Shown piece by piece: positions 1-10,341 of a stretch of DNA of 64,000 bases; position 1 is the stretch's first letter; the number at the start of each line of letters is the position of its first letter. Origin of the DNA: Protula sp. h YS-2021. Taxonomy: Eukaryota > Annelida > Polychaeta > Sabellida > Serpulidae. The position numbers and the translations under genes are program-made. The stretch spans positions 111,666,104-111,730,103 of the forward strand of contig OX457024.1 of the NCBI GenBank assembly GCA_949752745.1, read 5' to 3'. The notes below the pieces were generated by a model. It saw only the letters and a list, made by a program, of their open reading frames with translations. It searched no databases and was not told where the DNA came from.

Positions 1-1105
1 GTCAACGTGGAAAGACTACTTGACCAATATCTACTTCAAACCTGGACAGCCTGGAGCATTTGCTGGTCCTTACAAACTGTATCACATCTTAAGAAAACAT
101 AATCAAGCAGTCACACAGTCACAAGTGAAGAAATGGTTGCAGGATCAAGATGCTTTCAGTTTACTACAACCTGTAAAATACAGGTTCAAAAGACAACGTG
201 TCATTACACGTGGTATTGATGATATGTGGGATATTGATTTGGCTGATATGGGAAACATAGCTCCCTATAATGATGACATACGCTTTTTACTCATTGTCAT
301 TGATGTGTTTTCCAAATATGTCTGGGTACAGCCAATACCTAATAAATCACATACCAGTGTCATACAAGCTTTCCAAAAGATTTTTCATGACACACGACGA
401 AGACCGCGAACTCTAAGGTCTGATAAAGGAACAGAATTTAAAAACAGATGGGTAAAAGCATTTTTGAAGAAAGAAGGCATTCATGCTTATACCACAAAGA
501 ATGAAACCAAAGCCAACTTTGCTGAAAGAGTCATTCGTACTCTAAAGGGAATGATGTATCGGTATTTTCTACATAATCAAACTTACCGTTATTTGGACAT
601 TCTTCCAGACTTGGTGTGCAATTACAACCATAGACCTCATGGTTCTCTTCCTAATAAATATGCTCCAGCCGAGATTCGTAAAGACAACGAATCAAAAGTG
701 TGGAAGTATATGTATGTCGACAAACTGAAATTGAAACCTAAGAAGAAGAAGAAGAAGTACAAATTTAACATTGGTGATCATGTTCGTATTTCCCACATTA
801 AATACGTGTTTCAACGAGATTATCACATCAAATGGACGCAAGAAGTCTTCATTGTCACACATCGTTGTAAGAAGCAAGGAATACATTTGTATCGTGTGAA
901 AGACTTTTTGGACGAAGATATTGATGGACATTTCTATGAAGAAGAACTGCAGAAAGTGACCAAAGATATTGAATCTATTTATAGAATTGAAAAAGTCTTG
1001 AAAACACGTAAAAGACGAGGAGGTGTGAAAGAATTATTTGTCAAGTGGTTAGGTTGGCCAAACAAGTTTAACAGTTGGGTGAAAGAAACAGACATTCAAC
1101 AATGA
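1..1105 (+). CDS. Polinton integrase (DDE, chromodomain), start codon cut by window edge
   Basis: Retrovirus-like integrase that would insert the element DNA into host chromosomes. The reading frame runs from base 2 (Ser-Thr-Trp); by comparison with copy 2 the ATG lies at -1 to +1, so only its last base is in the window. Visible are the rve catalytic core with Asp in WDIDLADM, Asp in RSDKGTEF and Glu in NFAERVIR, and a C-terminal chromodomain-like segment (YRIEKVLKTRK...VKWLGWPNKFNSW). The frame is open to the TGA at 1103-1105, which overlaps the ATG of the ATPase gene as ATGA. The length matches the 367-residue copy 2 protein plus one residue in a Gly/Arg run. It is intact as far as can be seen. 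Confidence 0.93.
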   Translation, partial: STWKDYLTNIYFKPGQPGAFAGPYKLYHILRKHNQAVTQSQVKKWLQDQDAFSLLQPVKYRFKRQRVITRGIDDMWDIDLADMGNIAPYNDDIRFLLIVIDVFSKYVWVQPIPNKSHTSVIQAFQKIFHDTRRRPRTLRSDKGTEFKNRWVKAFLKKEGIHAYTTKNETKANFAERVIRTLKGMMYRYFLHNQTYRYLDILPDLVCNYNHRPHGSLPNKYAPAEIRKDNESKVWKYMYVDKLKLKPKKKKKKYKFNIGDHVRISHIKYVFQRDYHIKWTQEVFIVTHRCKKQGIHLYRVKDFLDEDIDGHFYEEELQKVTKDIESIYRIEKVLKTRKRRGGVKELFVKWLGWPNKFNSWVKETDIQQ

Positions 1106-1761
1106 AACATCCATTTACATGTTTGGTCTCTGGACCTACAGGCAGTGGTAAAACGTCTCTGGTGAAGGAAATTCTAGAACAAAAGTTGATTCAACCCTCT
1201 CCAAAAACCATTTTATGGCTTTATGCAGCAGATCAACCTTTGTACAAGGGAATGAAAGGCGTGAAATTTTACCAAGGCATTCCAGATGACATTGAAGAGC
1301 GTTTTAACCCGAAAAAACCAAACTTACTCATCATTGATGACTTAATGACGAAATTTCATAGTGATGAGCGTATGACACGTCTCTTTAGTGTTGGCAGCAG
1401 TCATCAAAATCTAAGCATTATCTTTATTATACATAATTTATTTCATCATGGGAAAGAGATGCGAAATATTAGTTTGAATACACATTATATCATTCTGTTT
1501 AAAAATCCTAGAGACAGTCAACAAATTAGTACATTGGCGCGGCAAATGTATCCTGGAAGATCTCAATTTCTCATAGAAGCCTATCAAGATGCTACTAGCA
1601 AACCTCATGGTTATTTATTCATTGATTTAAAACCAAAGACAAATGATCAACTACGTATTCGTACAGGCATTTTACCAAAAGATACACATTATGTATATAT
1701 TGATAAAGTAGTGTATGAACAAGAACCAAGTCATTTGACCATTCGCAGTCAAGATGTCTAA
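1102..1761 (+). CDS. Polinton genome-packaging ATPase (FtsK/HerA-A32 type)
   Basis: Motor ATPase expected to drive DNA into capsids. The Walker A motif GPTGSGKT lies near residues 11-18 and a Walker B hydrophobic-Asp-Asp segment (NLLIIDDL) near residues 75-82, followed by the sensor-like VGSSHQNLS segment typical of Polinton/A32 packaging ATPases. I choose the ATG at 1102, which overlaps the integrase stop as ATGA, rather than an upstream non-ATG start. This gives 219 residues, the same as copy 2. The 3' end overlaps the next gene by 8 bases. The frame is intact in this otherwise decaying element. Confidence 0.92.
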   Translation: MKHPFTCLVSGPTGSGKTSLVKEILEQKLIQPSPKTILWLYAADQPLYKGMKGVKFYQGIPDDIEERFNPKKPNLLIIDDLMTKFHSDERMTRLFSVGSSHQNLSIIFIIHNLFHHGKEMRNISLNTHYIILFKNPRDSQQISTLARQMYPGRSQFLIEAYQDATSKPHGYLFIDLKPKTNDQLRIRTGILPKDTHYVYIDKVVYEQEPSHLTIRSQDV

Positions 1762-2080
1762 ACGTATTCGAGCGAACCAACCGTTTCTTCACTTGCTTGC
1801 ACGTAGTGGGCCTAAACGACGTAAATCCTTGCTACAGCAAGCTACAAAAGAGGAATTAACAAGCTTGTTTGAAATTTGTTTGAATATATTGCGAGGACAT
1901 TTACCCTTAAGCTCAAAACGGTTTAAGGAATTTAAACGTGAACGTCATACGCTACGTAGTCTAGCAGATAAGAAGATATCCCTTCGACGAAAAAAGAAGT
2001 TGATTAATCAGAAAGGAGGATTCATTGGAGCTATTGCTAGATTGGCATTACCTTTGTTAGCCAAACTGCTGCTAAAATGA
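1754..2080 (+). CDS. Small basic Polinton virion protein
   Basis: A 108-residue, Lys/Arg-rich protein with a hydrophobic C terminus (GGFIGAIARLALPLLAKLLLK) that could form an amphipathic helix. Small proteins with an NQKGGF-like motif before a hydrophobic tail occur in many metazoan Polintons next to the ATPase. A membrane-lytic role like adenovirus protein VI is possible but unproved. It overlaps the ATPase gene by 8 bases and ends ATGA, overlapping the next gene. It is highly similar to the product at 43984-44310. Confidence 0.75.
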   Translation: MSKRIRANQPFLHLLARSGPKRRKSLLQQATKEELTSLFEICLNILRGHLPLSSKRFKEFKRERHTLRSLADKKISLRRKKKLINQKGGFIGAIARLALPLLAKLLLK

Positions 2081-2649
2081 AACATACTATGAAAATGGTC
2101 CTCATTCCTGAATATGAATACAAACTGCTATTAGAAAAGAAAAATGATATCAAAACAAAAGTCAATACACTTTTACGTGGGAAACGAACACGTGAAAAGG
2201 CTATAGAAATATCTCAACTTCTTGGTCGTCATTTACGAACAAGTCAGTCTAGGCAGCAAAAGCCCTCATCATCATCATCATCACCTGAAAAGCCAGAAAA
2301 GTAATTTTTAAGTCATTTTCAACCTATCTATCATGGAAAAGTAACACAACTTTTATCAGAACTGAAGAAATATGGTACGACATGGACAGACAAGAATGAA
2401 CTTGTGTTGAAAACGGGCGATATTATAACAAATTCCAACATGGTTGATTTGATGAAAGAAGCATTGGTGGCGACAAGAAGAAAAGAACGAGCCATACCAC
2501 CATATGGCTGGCATCCATTTATCCAGGAAATTGTTGATGCTAATATCCCAAAAACAATGTTTAGTAAAAAGACCACTCGTGACGACATTACAACAGAAAT
2601 GAAACAACGTCAACAAAGACGGTTTCCTGAAGGATGGGAAAATTTTTAA
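2077..2649 (+). pseudogene. Polinton conserved protein, broken by one in-frame stop
   Basis: The homologue in copy 2 (43394-43987) is 197 residues. Here the frame starts MKHTMKMVLIPEYEY and is interrupted by TAA at 2302-2304, then continues in the same frame through TDKNELVLKTGDIITNSNMVDLMKEAL to PEGWENF at 2649. Two codons are missing around the stop relative to copy 2. Function is unknown. The segment before the stop is basic with a Ser run, and the C-terminal part is probably a small helical domain. It overlaps the next gene by 16 bases. Confidence 0.8.
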
Positions 2650-2837
2650 CATGGCTGAAAGAGCTATGTTGTTGTCAAGACACAACTATTCCTGTAAAAA
2701 TAAGATGTACAATTGCTTGTTGTGAAGGAGAAGTCATAGATCATCATCATCATGATGTAAAAGAGGATGAGACTTGGTCGAATGGCGCGCGCTATCGTGA
2801 AGTATATAGGCAACGTCAACGCACCTATACCATTTAG
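2634..2837 (+). CDS. Small Cys-rich protein with possible N-myristoylation site
   Basis: A 67-residue product starting MGKFLTWLKE followed by a CCC cluster, a few more Cys (IRCTIACCEGE) and a His run. The homologue in copy 2 starts MGNFLTWIKE with CCCC. Gly2 plus a nearby Cys cluster is the pattern of proteins that are myristoylated and palmitoylated, which would anchor this one to membranes. The position, between two virion-gene homologues, is kept in both copies. The C-terminal half differs strongly from copy 2. I do not recognise a family. Confidence 0.55.
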   Translation: MGKFLTWLKELCCCQDTTIPVKIRCTIACCEGEVIDHHHHDVKEDETWSNGARYREVYRQRQRTYTI

Positions 2838-2852
2838 GTTCCCCCGTCCATC

Positions 2853-3612
2853 ATGGAGTCAACAAGCTTTTACATTACTTTGCCTAGCAATGCTAGTATG
2901 AACTATTATCCCAACAACAGGGCTTCGAATTATCAAATTCGTATGCCTCGAACTATTTATCTGAATGGAAAATATGAAGTGGCTTTAGCTGAAATTCAAT
3001 ATCCACATACATGGACAACGATGAGACATGACATGGACTATTCTATTCAGTATCGACAACAACCACTGACAGAGACACTTGAGACTATTAATATTCCTTA
3101 TGGCTACTATAGATCCATACAAGAAATATGTCAGGCAGTGAATGAAGAAGCAACTAATTCTATGAAAGATGACCTTAAAGAAGCTATTCGGATAAAGTAT
3201 GATAAAATTAGACGACGTGTTTTTCTATTTCTAAATTATGGTTTTGAAGTGTCATTCTCCACTGGATTGGCTGATTTTAGGATTTATCCCAGATCAATGG
3301 TATACTGAAACATGTACAGCTGAACATAAAGCGGATGTGAAACAGGGATTTTATACACTTTATGTGTATTGTAGCATTTGTGAACCACAATGTATTGGTG
3401 ATTATTATGTTCCCTTACTACGTTCTGTTGGCATACAAGGCCATGATGGAGATATTATCATGAAAACGTACGGCGAACCACATTATGTTCCTGTAAACAC
3501 ATCCAAATTTGACATGATAGAAATGAATATTAAGGACGACACAGGTTATAATGTTCCATTTCAAACTGGAAAGGTGATCTGTAAACTCCATTTTCGACCA
3601 AAAGCAATATGA
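2853..3612 (+). pseudogene. Polinton minor capsid (penton-like) protein, frameshifted
   Basis: Homologue of the intact 254-residue gene at 42381-43145. The first part reads in one frame from 2853 (MESTSFYITLPSNASMNYYP) to about 3273; a 2-base deletion then shifts the rest into another frame, ending at 3612 (KLHFRPKAI). The family forms the single-jelly-roll minor capsid protein of Polintons. The gene is still recognisable along its whole length, so the break is recent. Its 3' end overlaps the next start (ATGA). Confidence 0.85.
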
Positions 3613-4399
3613 AAGCTTATACACACGATCCGTCTGCATATCGCAACCATTTTCTTCGTCAAGTGGGCGGGGAATTACCAGGATTCAAAGGAGCGCGAAT
3701 CCAATATGGCGATGGTATTGGTTCGATACTGGGATCATTGGCTCGCAAAGCTATTCCACTACTTAAGGCTGGGGCTAAGATCGTTGCGCCACATCTGAGT
3801 CCAGGTATTCAGTTAGGACATACAGATGCATTGATGAAAAGTCATGCCAAGATCATCATCACTAGAAAAGAATGTAAAGTCTTAGCTATTCCAGCAGGAT
3901 TTCAGTTTTTTGTGAAAGATAACATCTTTTTGGGTCAATTACCAAATCGTATTGTCATTGGTCTGGTTCATAATGAAGCTTTTGGTGGATCAGTATTGAG
4001 GAATCCATATGATTTCAAACATTTTGATCTGGACTATATGCAACTGTACACGGATGGTGAACCAGTTCTATCCAAACCTCTCAAGCTTGACATTCCACAC
4101 AATAAATACCTGGACGCTTTTGAAACGCTTTACAAATCGTTTGATAGATTGAATGGTGAGAAAAGTTCCATTATAAAACGGGAAGATTGACCTACAGGTT
4201 ATGCTTTATTTTCGTTTGACTTAACACCGGATTATGATGGTGATGATCATTTCCCCCTGATCAAGCATGGGAATTTGCGGCTAGAAATGAATTTTGCTAG
4301 AGCTTTGCAACATACCATCAATGTCATTGTCTATGCTGAATTTGACAACATTATTGAAATAAGTGCAAATCGCAGCATCCAATTCGACTACCAGTCATG
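3609..4399 (+). pseudogene. Deletion fusion: small virion protein N-terminus joined to major capsid C-terminus, then stop
   Basis: The first 63 residues match the 118-residue basic virion protein of copy 2 (42028-42384). From about 3798 the frame continues directly as the major capsid protein from its residue 258 (SPGIQLGH). About 0.94 kb present in copy 2 is missing, namely the basic tail of the first gene and the first 257 residues of the capsid protein, which includes its first jelly roll. The join is in frame by chance. A TGG-to-TGA change at 4188-4190 stops the frame, and capsid homology continues to 4399. The product cannot build a capsid. Confidence 0.88.
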
Positions 4400-4834
4400 A
4401 ACACGAAGCAGATTGATGCCATATTGAGTCATGATGTCATGACCAAAGACTTGTTTCAAGGCGTGTTTGCCATGGACCAGTTACCATCTTTACAACGCGG
4501 CGCCTATGTCATCAACACAGACGATCAAGATGAACCAGGAGAACATTGGGTGGCAGTGTATTATGACAAAGACCCTGTAGAATATTTTGACTCTTATGGA
4601 CTGTTACCTCTCGATGATCGTTTAGATATGTTTTTAAGAAATGACTATATGTATAATTCTATATCATTACAAACGCCAATGTCATCGTCATGTGGTTTTT
4701 ATTGTGTATATTATATATTGCATAGAGCTCGAGGTCAGAGTATGTTTGATATTGTGAATATATTAAAAAGGAAGGATGGTGATTTTATTGTAAAGGATTT
4801 TGTATATAGACATTATAAACCATTGTTTTATTAA
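4397..4834 (+). CDS. Polinton adenain-like cysteine protease
   Basis: A 145-residue maturation protease like adenovirus protease. Visible catalytic residues are His in GEHWVAVYYD (about residue 50), Asp in YFDSYG (about 65), an oxyanion Gln in LQTP (about 92) and Cys in SCGFYC (about 99). The ATG overlaps the old capsid stop as ATGA, as in copy 2. The frame is intact and closely similar to 40218-40655. It is the last gene of the + series. AT-rich DNA with AATAAA near 4960 follows. Confidence 0.92.
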   Translation: MNTKQIDAILSHDVMTKDLFQGVFAMDQLPSLQRGAYVINTDDQDEPGEHWVAVYYDKDPVEYFDSYGLLPLDDRLDMFLRNDYMYNSISLQTPMSSSCGFYCVYYILHRARGQSMFDIVNILKRKDGDFIVKDFVYRHYKPLFY

Positions 4835-5284
4835 TGTTGTTGTTGTTGTTTTATTAATGTTGTTATTGTAGTAGTAGTTAATTTATATTAGTTAAGTTGT
4901 TGTTATATTAGTTAAGTTGTTGTTGTTATATTAGTTAAGTTGTTGTTGTTAATTGTTAAATAAAACAACCCAAGTTTTCAAACAGTCTTGTTTATTGTGT
5001 TGTACATACGTTTATTTACAAACTTTTTTTTATTTACAAACTTTTTTATTTACAAACTTTTTTATTTACAAACTTTTTTTTATTTACAAACTTTTTATTT
5101 ACAAACTTTTTATCTAAAAACTTTTTATTTACAAACTTTTTATTTACAAACTTATATTTACAAACTTTTTATTTACACTATTTATAAATTCTTAACTACA
5201 AACACTATTTACAAAGTTTACAAACACTATTTACAAACTCTTAATTAACAAAGTCTATTTACACTATTTACAAACTTTTTATTT
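4835..5284. repeat. Convergent gene end: TTG/ATTAGTTAAG repeats and an array of TTTATTTACAAAC units
   Basis: This region lies between the convergent protease (+) and PC4-like genes (-). Positions 4835-4950 carry GTTGTTGTTATATTAGTTAAG-type repeats and an AATAAA near 4960 for the + strand. Positions 5011-5284 are about 16 imperfect copies of TTTATTTACAAACTTTT, which on the - strand reads as repeated GTAAATAAA and so offers many poly(A) signals. Copy 2 has only a short version at 40065-40217. Confidence 0.7.
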
Positions 5285-5653
5285 ATAAACACATTCATTT
5301 TTCAATACATTCATCAATGAATACCATTCATTAGAATCTAAATTGATATAGGTATCATAGACATTACATCCATGTTTGTAAATGCTATGAAAGCTCACAT
5401 AACACACGTCACCAAACTTTATCACTTTAACAGTTTCATGTTCAGACAGTTTCAGTTCATATCCTTCTTCTAAGTCAATGTCCATCACACGCATAGGTTG
5501 TGTCAGCTCAATGGATTTGGTACCCCGCTTGAGTTGTATTCCTCCCTCTTTGAATTCAAGCGTTAGGTTCTTTCCAATCCAATGCTCGCAACAGCGCGTT
5601 CCATTCCACTGTGCTGAGGGTGATGATGTCGTAGTGTTCTGTAAGCTCGTCAT
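5279..5653 (-). CDS. Small Polinton protein, possible divergent PC4-like domain
   Basis: The frame is open from an ATG at 5653 (MTSLQN) to 5279, overlapping the 3' part of the next gene upstream in another frame; the same arrangement is kept in copy 2 (39684-40064). The C-terminal part (VKVIKFGDVCYVSFHSIYK...YINLDSNEWYSLMNVL) follows the strand-turn-strand-helix plan with a Trp-containing helix seen in PC4-like ssDNA-binding domains, but the match is weak. The true start is uncertain: MTSLQN, or translation by frameshift from the upstream gene. There is no other ATG before the conserved part. Confidence 0.5.
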   Translation of the reverse strand: MTSLQNTTTSSPSAQWNGTRCCEHWIGKNLTLEFKEGGIQLKRGTKSIELTQPMRVMDIDLEEGYELKLSEHETVKVIKFGDVCYVSFHSIYKHGCNVYDTYINLDSNEWYSLMNVLKNECVYK

Positions 5654-5897
5654 ATTGACGAAATTGTACAAACACGTCTAGACCATTCTCAGTCACACGC
5701 ACTTCTAATTCATTTGAGACTGCTAGGAGAAAGCCGGGTATTCTCAACTTGTCTAGGTGATCCTTCAACACGGATTGATCATCAAGTGATAGGACGAGAT
5801 ACTGTCCAAAATGTCGTAACACAATATCATCACATAAGTTTCTCATATAGGAGAATCCATATGCTATAGGTTCATAATCCAACAAATAGTCTTCCAT
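5556..5897 (-). CDS. Small Polinton protein, possible PC4-like domain
   Basis: A 113-residue product, MEDYLLDYEPIAYG to DWKEPNA. The C-terminal half (LEVRVTENGLDVFVQFRQYD...ITLSTVEWNALLRALD) has a PC4-like layout: three strands and then a helix starting with a Trp-containing turn. It is intact and closely similar to 39440-39781 in copy 2. It sits in a series of four small related genes downstream of DNA polymerase B, so a role in replication or early gene expression is likely. No specific function can be assigned. Confidence 0.6.
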   Translation of the reverse strand: MEDYLLDYEPIAYGFSYMRNLCDDIVLRHFGQYLVLSLDDQSVLKDHLDKLRIPGFLLAVSNELEVRVTENGLDVFVQFRQYDELTEHYDIITLSTVEWNALLRALDWKEPNA

Positions 5898-5902
5898 CTT
5901 TC

Positions 5903-6270
5903 TTATACTCGGATGATGTTGAACAGTGGATGTTGTATCGCTTCTAGGAATCGTAAGACTGCGCGCCAGTTCTTGATATCAAAGAGGATCAAATCTGTAT
6001 ATGGTGTATCTGGCACAACTCCCTTATAATCCTTTGGATAATCCTGTAAAAGATTTCTACAGATTTCTACACGTATGTTAGAATTATATTCATCCACCGT
6101 CACTTCCACTTTATTTTCAAGTCTGCGTTTAAACCCAGCTTCAAGCGGTCTTTCCACACTTCAGGTTTAAACCGATGATAACTTGTTCGAGAACCTAGTA
6201 TCACTTCATTCCTATCATTTACTTTAAGGTAAACACCACAGTTCACACCATTCAACATGAGTCCATTCAT
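5903..6270 (-). pseudogene. Small Polinton protein with possible PC4-like domain, frameshifted
   Basis: Homologue of the intact 123-residue gene at 39014-39385. The ATG is at 6268-6270 (MNGLMLNG), and the frame reads well to about 6152 (KPEVWKD). There, 13 bases present in copy 2 are missing, shifting the rest (GFKRRLENKVEVTVDEYNSNIRVEICRN...FDIKNWRAVLRFLE) into the frame that ends at 5903. The broken product would lose its conserved C-terminal domain. Confidence 0.75.
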
Positions 6271-6283
6271 GATTGTTACCTTG

Positions 6284-6640
6284 TTATGACTTGTCGTCTT
6301 GTCTGCGAAGCCTTTTATCCACTTCTTTCACCTGCTTCTTCATCATTTTCCATTCAGGTATTGTCAGCAAAATTCCCTTTTTCGTCGGACGGTTTTTTCC
6401 AGTCCCCTCATCTCTGAGGTATTTGCGAATGTTTATCACACCTTCATTACTTTGTTTCATAATCTTGATATACTTTCCATTGCCTAGAGAAAGCATTCCA
6501 TCCCACGACTGTGGTGTTGGTGCCGTCGCCGTCGCCGTCTCCACTTTTAATTTCTTGATGGTAGTATCAGGATGTTTCACATTCATGTCTTTCACCGTAT
6601 CTGCTAGAGTATCCATATCCGTTGTTGCAGATCTTTTCAT
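6284..6640 (-). CDS. PC4/Sub1-like ssDNA-binding protein
   Basis: A 118-residue protein with a Ser/Thr/Pro-rich N-terminus and a C-terminal PC4 (transcriptional coactivator p15) fold. Seen are LGNGKYIKIMKQ (strand pair), EGVINIRKYL (IReY-like motif), KNRPTKKGILLT (PxxKGIxL) and IPEWKMMKKQVKEVD (helix), which is the order of elements in PC4. PC4-like proteins bind single-stranded DNA and occur in some large DNA viruses. It lies just downstream of the polymerase gene, and its TATA-like box overlaps the polymerase stop (6696-6703). It is intact and very similar to 38645-39001. Confidence 0.72.
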   Translation of the reverse strand: MKRSATTDMDTLADTVKDMNVKHPDTTIKKLKVETATATAPTPQSWDGMLSLGNGKYIKIMKQSNEGVINIRKYLRDEGTGKNRPTKKGILLTIPEWKMMKKQVKEVDKRLRRQDDKS

Positions 6641-6695
6641 GTTGACGCTTCAGTGTTCACACCTCAACTGACTCTCAAGTTGAAGTGTCTCCCCC

Positions 6696-6703
6696 TTATA
6701 TAC
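6696..6703 (-). promoter_or_regulatory. TATA box of the PC4-like gene, overlapping polymerase stop
   Basis: On the - strand TATATAAG follows the last sense codons of the polymerase gene, and its TAA at 6696-6698 is the stop codon. The PC4-like ATG lies 55 bases further on. Copy 2 has TATAAAAG in exactly the same overlapping position (38583-38590), so the arrangement is conserved. Confidence 0.65.
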
Positions 6704-9700
6704 TGTAATGCCCATGCGCCAAAGTGGAATAGCCATCACTCATCACATATCGCTTGTCATCAAAAGGAGAGAGAGCCACTTTCCTCAACTTCTCCGAGAA
6801 AATCTGGTGGTCATGACTTCGAATGATGTGTCCTGTAGTCATCGTTTGCGTTTGGTTGAACAAACTGTCTCTATACTGCTGATGTTTCATCCGTCTTTGA
6901 CACGCGCGAGTGATGCCTTTGGCCGTACGTTTTTCTTTCCCACCATACATCATACTATACATTTTCGGCCGAAGTCCAACAAACTCTTCAATGGGAATGC
7001 CCGCCGTCTCATCTTTCATTTTCCCAAGCACTTTCTTGTTCACGTTGGAATGCAGGAAATGATCTGGGGGATAGTCACTTGTGTCGAACAAGTCGGCATC
7101 TTCCTGCATGTCTTTGTAGATATCGTCCGTTTCTATGTCATAACATAGACTGTCGGTGTCGCTGAACAACAGCTTAGCGTCGGGATACTTGTTCATGATG
7201 TAGTTGTAATGAAAGTGGAACATGAGCACTTTGCTGAGGTCGAGAATGGTGAAGCCGACTTGAATGGGCTTATCCAGAAGCAGATCCACTTTGCGCAAAT
7301 GTACCGCGGTTAAATCTTCGTTGAAAATTCTAAATTTGTGGAATGAAGGTTTGGCTACAAGTTTCTTGAACCGCTTTTCCTGGTGAACAAGTTCCACATT
7401 CATACGTATTCTTACATTTTCCATGGTTTTGCCAAACACAGAGTTATTCATCAATTTGAAGAAGTCTTTCTCAAACGGGTTCTTAGCCAACTTTCTCTTT
7501 TCCGTGTTTAAGGAGATGTATTTTGCCAACCATTTGCTCTGTGTAAACATGATGGCACGATGCACCTTCGCGACTTTCAATCCCAGTGAGACATATTGCT
7601 GTAAATTTCTATAATGAAGTACATATTTCTTCTTGTCACACAAGTTGGGAATGAGCTTTTCACTAGGCTTGCCTTTCATATTTAGATCTTTCCGTAGCTT
7701 CTGACTATGCTCTGATAATTCTCCCACTTTCACACATTTCCGTTCTGGAGCCACTGGATAGTGATTATGATGATTATGAATGGATTGTGGGTATTCTAAA
7801 TCCACTTCTAAAATGTAGCCAATCTCATCATCTTCATCCACATCCATAAAGTCAATGGATTCTGGCTCGCTCACCCACATAAATCCACTTTCCGGCATGC
7901 TTTGCGACATGGCCCAGCCATACAAGTTGTTTGCATCCAGGTACGTCAAGTAGTTGGTCGGTTTCAAGGGATCGTAATCTGCTACGTAGGGGTTATTTGC
8001 TTTCGCATACTTGTGTGTGATGACAGATATTCCTCCACGTAGGCCTTGTTCAACCATTTGGTACATGTCAATGTCGTTGATCAATTCCAGTTTCACCTTT
8101 GTCGCTTTCAACATGGCATCCCACGACAGTCCTGGCGCTGTATAGTAGTGAGCAGGATCCAATTCATATGTGTTGAGACATACTTGACGAAAGTTTTCAA
8201 ACACGTCAGCCAGCAACAACACATCTGATTTCAGGTATAGGTCATGGTATTCGCCAAATGTAGTACACTGGAATGTCTCCCACACCTTCTGCGCATGCGC
8301 ATAATCCTCATCGCTAATGTCTTCTTCACTGAGCAGACTGTAAAACTTGTCCTTGGACGGCAGTTGTGTTTCAGCAAACTTGGATGGCTCGTCCACGTAA
8401 TCATAAGGGTACACTTCCTTTCTCAACAGTAAATCTTGTTGGTCACTATCGTGAATGTGGGACGTCATGTTATAAAAGTTGTCTTTCCCTTCTGCTGCCA
8501 GGTTGGATATCAACTTCTGTAGAGAAGTACTCATGAACTGATAACTGTCTGTAAATTTCAGATTGCTCATGGTGAATGCAATATATTTCTCAACGGTGTT
8601 GGGAATGACTATAATCGTCTCATTTTTGAACTTTCCAATTTCTTCCATGATCAAATGGCTGTCATAGCCTCGTAAATTGTGGAAAAAGACAGGAATGATG
8701 AAAGAATCTTCAACATTCTGCTTATCCTTTCGAAGTCGAAATTGCAAATTGCATTCATTATGTGCAGCTCCACGGTATTTGCCATTGATATGATCATGAT
8801 CTCTCACACGATCTGCTCCTAGAGGCTCATGACAAATGTAGCAATCTGTGGCGTTCTTATAATGCTCTTCATCTTCATGAGTCATGACTATTTTCTTTGA
8901 CTGTTGCAAGCCATGCACAATACGATCACGCTCATTTACCATATGGTCTAAAAAGACTTTCACAGCATTGTCTCCTCGATACATGACTGGGGCACGTGTA
9001 TCATACTGGCTCACAACCACATAGGCAAAGCTGTTTGGACGATGATGTTGATACCTAACTTCTTCATGCTTTTTCGTGAAACATTCAAAGTCTGCATAAA
9101 TCACAAACGGCGCTCGCTGTTGTTTGGCTACATTCTTGAACTTGATGAAAGGTTTCTTGGGGAATGATAAACGTTGTGCTCCATGCTTGTCACACACTTC
9201 ACGATGCTTGTCGCATAAACCCATGAAGACAGTTGAAACAATAAAATATTGCATTCTGACGCTTTGTTCGATAAGCCATAAGTCTGCTGAAATTCTTGAT
9301 GAGGCAGTAATGTCTTGTCTTGTCATTACTAATCAAAAGCAAATTGATTTCTCTCGCGCTGGTGTTTCGACTGAGTTGTATCGGAACAACTACATCATGT
9401 TCATATCCAAACACGTTAATGGACACATCATTCTCCTTTTCAAACTTTGGAATGTCTGTAATCGGTGTTGGAAATGTCATGCCTTCCACCTTCAATTCGT
9501 TCTCAAATAGCTTGTATTGATGCACACGCTCTGGGTTTGCATTTGTTGAAGGGTGAAGGTGAGCCAATATAGACCATAAGAAACATTTGTTGTCTTTATT
9601 CTGAATGTTTAACACACCTCCTGTAGTCTTTACTTTCTTCGGTAGTGGGATAAAACTGCTCGCTTCCAGTGGCGCTGACGTCGCTGTATGTACTTCAATG

Positions 9701-10341
9701 AATAATATGTTATCCAACACCCAGCCAGAGCCTTGTCGCTCATGTTCATCAAACCTGGTAAACAATTCTTTATAAGCTTCTGGTAAGTCCTTCTCAATAT
9801 CTGCTGGATTGTATGCTGCATATGTTGGACTGCTGATAAAGGCATTATCCACTTGTTCTACCATCACACCTTCAACATTTGGTGTCATTTTCTTGAAGCG
9901 TGCATGTACGACAATATACCATTTCATTCCACGGTTTAACGTTTCTAACAAATGTGCCTTGATTCGATTCTCTTGTTGTCGCATTTCAAGTAACAAATCT
10001 GATCCATCTTCAGGCTCAAACCGTCTTTCCTGCGCGTTTCCACCAAGACTCACTCTTCTGCCTCTGCCTACTTGTCCTGTCTCTTTCTTTCTTTGTTCTT
10101 CATGAGGTATGCATACATGTGTCTCAAACGCATCCAAAGATGAAAATATCTTGACGCATTTACAGCAGAGGACTGGATCAGGTCTGTCAACACCATCTTG
10201 TAACGTCTTTTGTCTCTTGGCTTGAATCTGCTCAACAAGCTCATCATGAGCACGTTTCATCCTAGTTTTCCTAGTGTGTGTCACGAACAATTCCAGAGAT
10301 GGAAATGTCACATCACAATCATGACAGTAGACTGTTGCCAT
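6696..10341 (-). pseudogene. Polinton protein-primed DNA polymerase B, one frameshift
   Basis: Homologue of the intact polymerase at 33920-38587. ATG at 10341 (MATVYCHDC) after a CATAAAAG box near 10401. The N-terminus has two CxxC..H fingers instead of the eight-unit array of copy 2. All family B motifs are present: exonuclease YADFECF, NLRGYDSH and YHDLYLKSD, and polymerase YLDANNLYGWAM, KLMNNSVFGKT and FSDTDS. An HNH/endonuclease VII-like CYICHEPLG...DHDHINGKYRGAAH segment is also present. Near 9206, 14 bases found in copy 2 are missing, which shifts the frame after GFMRQ; the rest is open to 6696. As it stands the gene yields two fragments. Confidence 0.9.

Noticed and set aside
4988..5248. 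Frame coding for repeated FYLQTFYLQTF
   Set aside because: Translation of the TTTATTTACAAAC tandem repeat in a gene 3' region.
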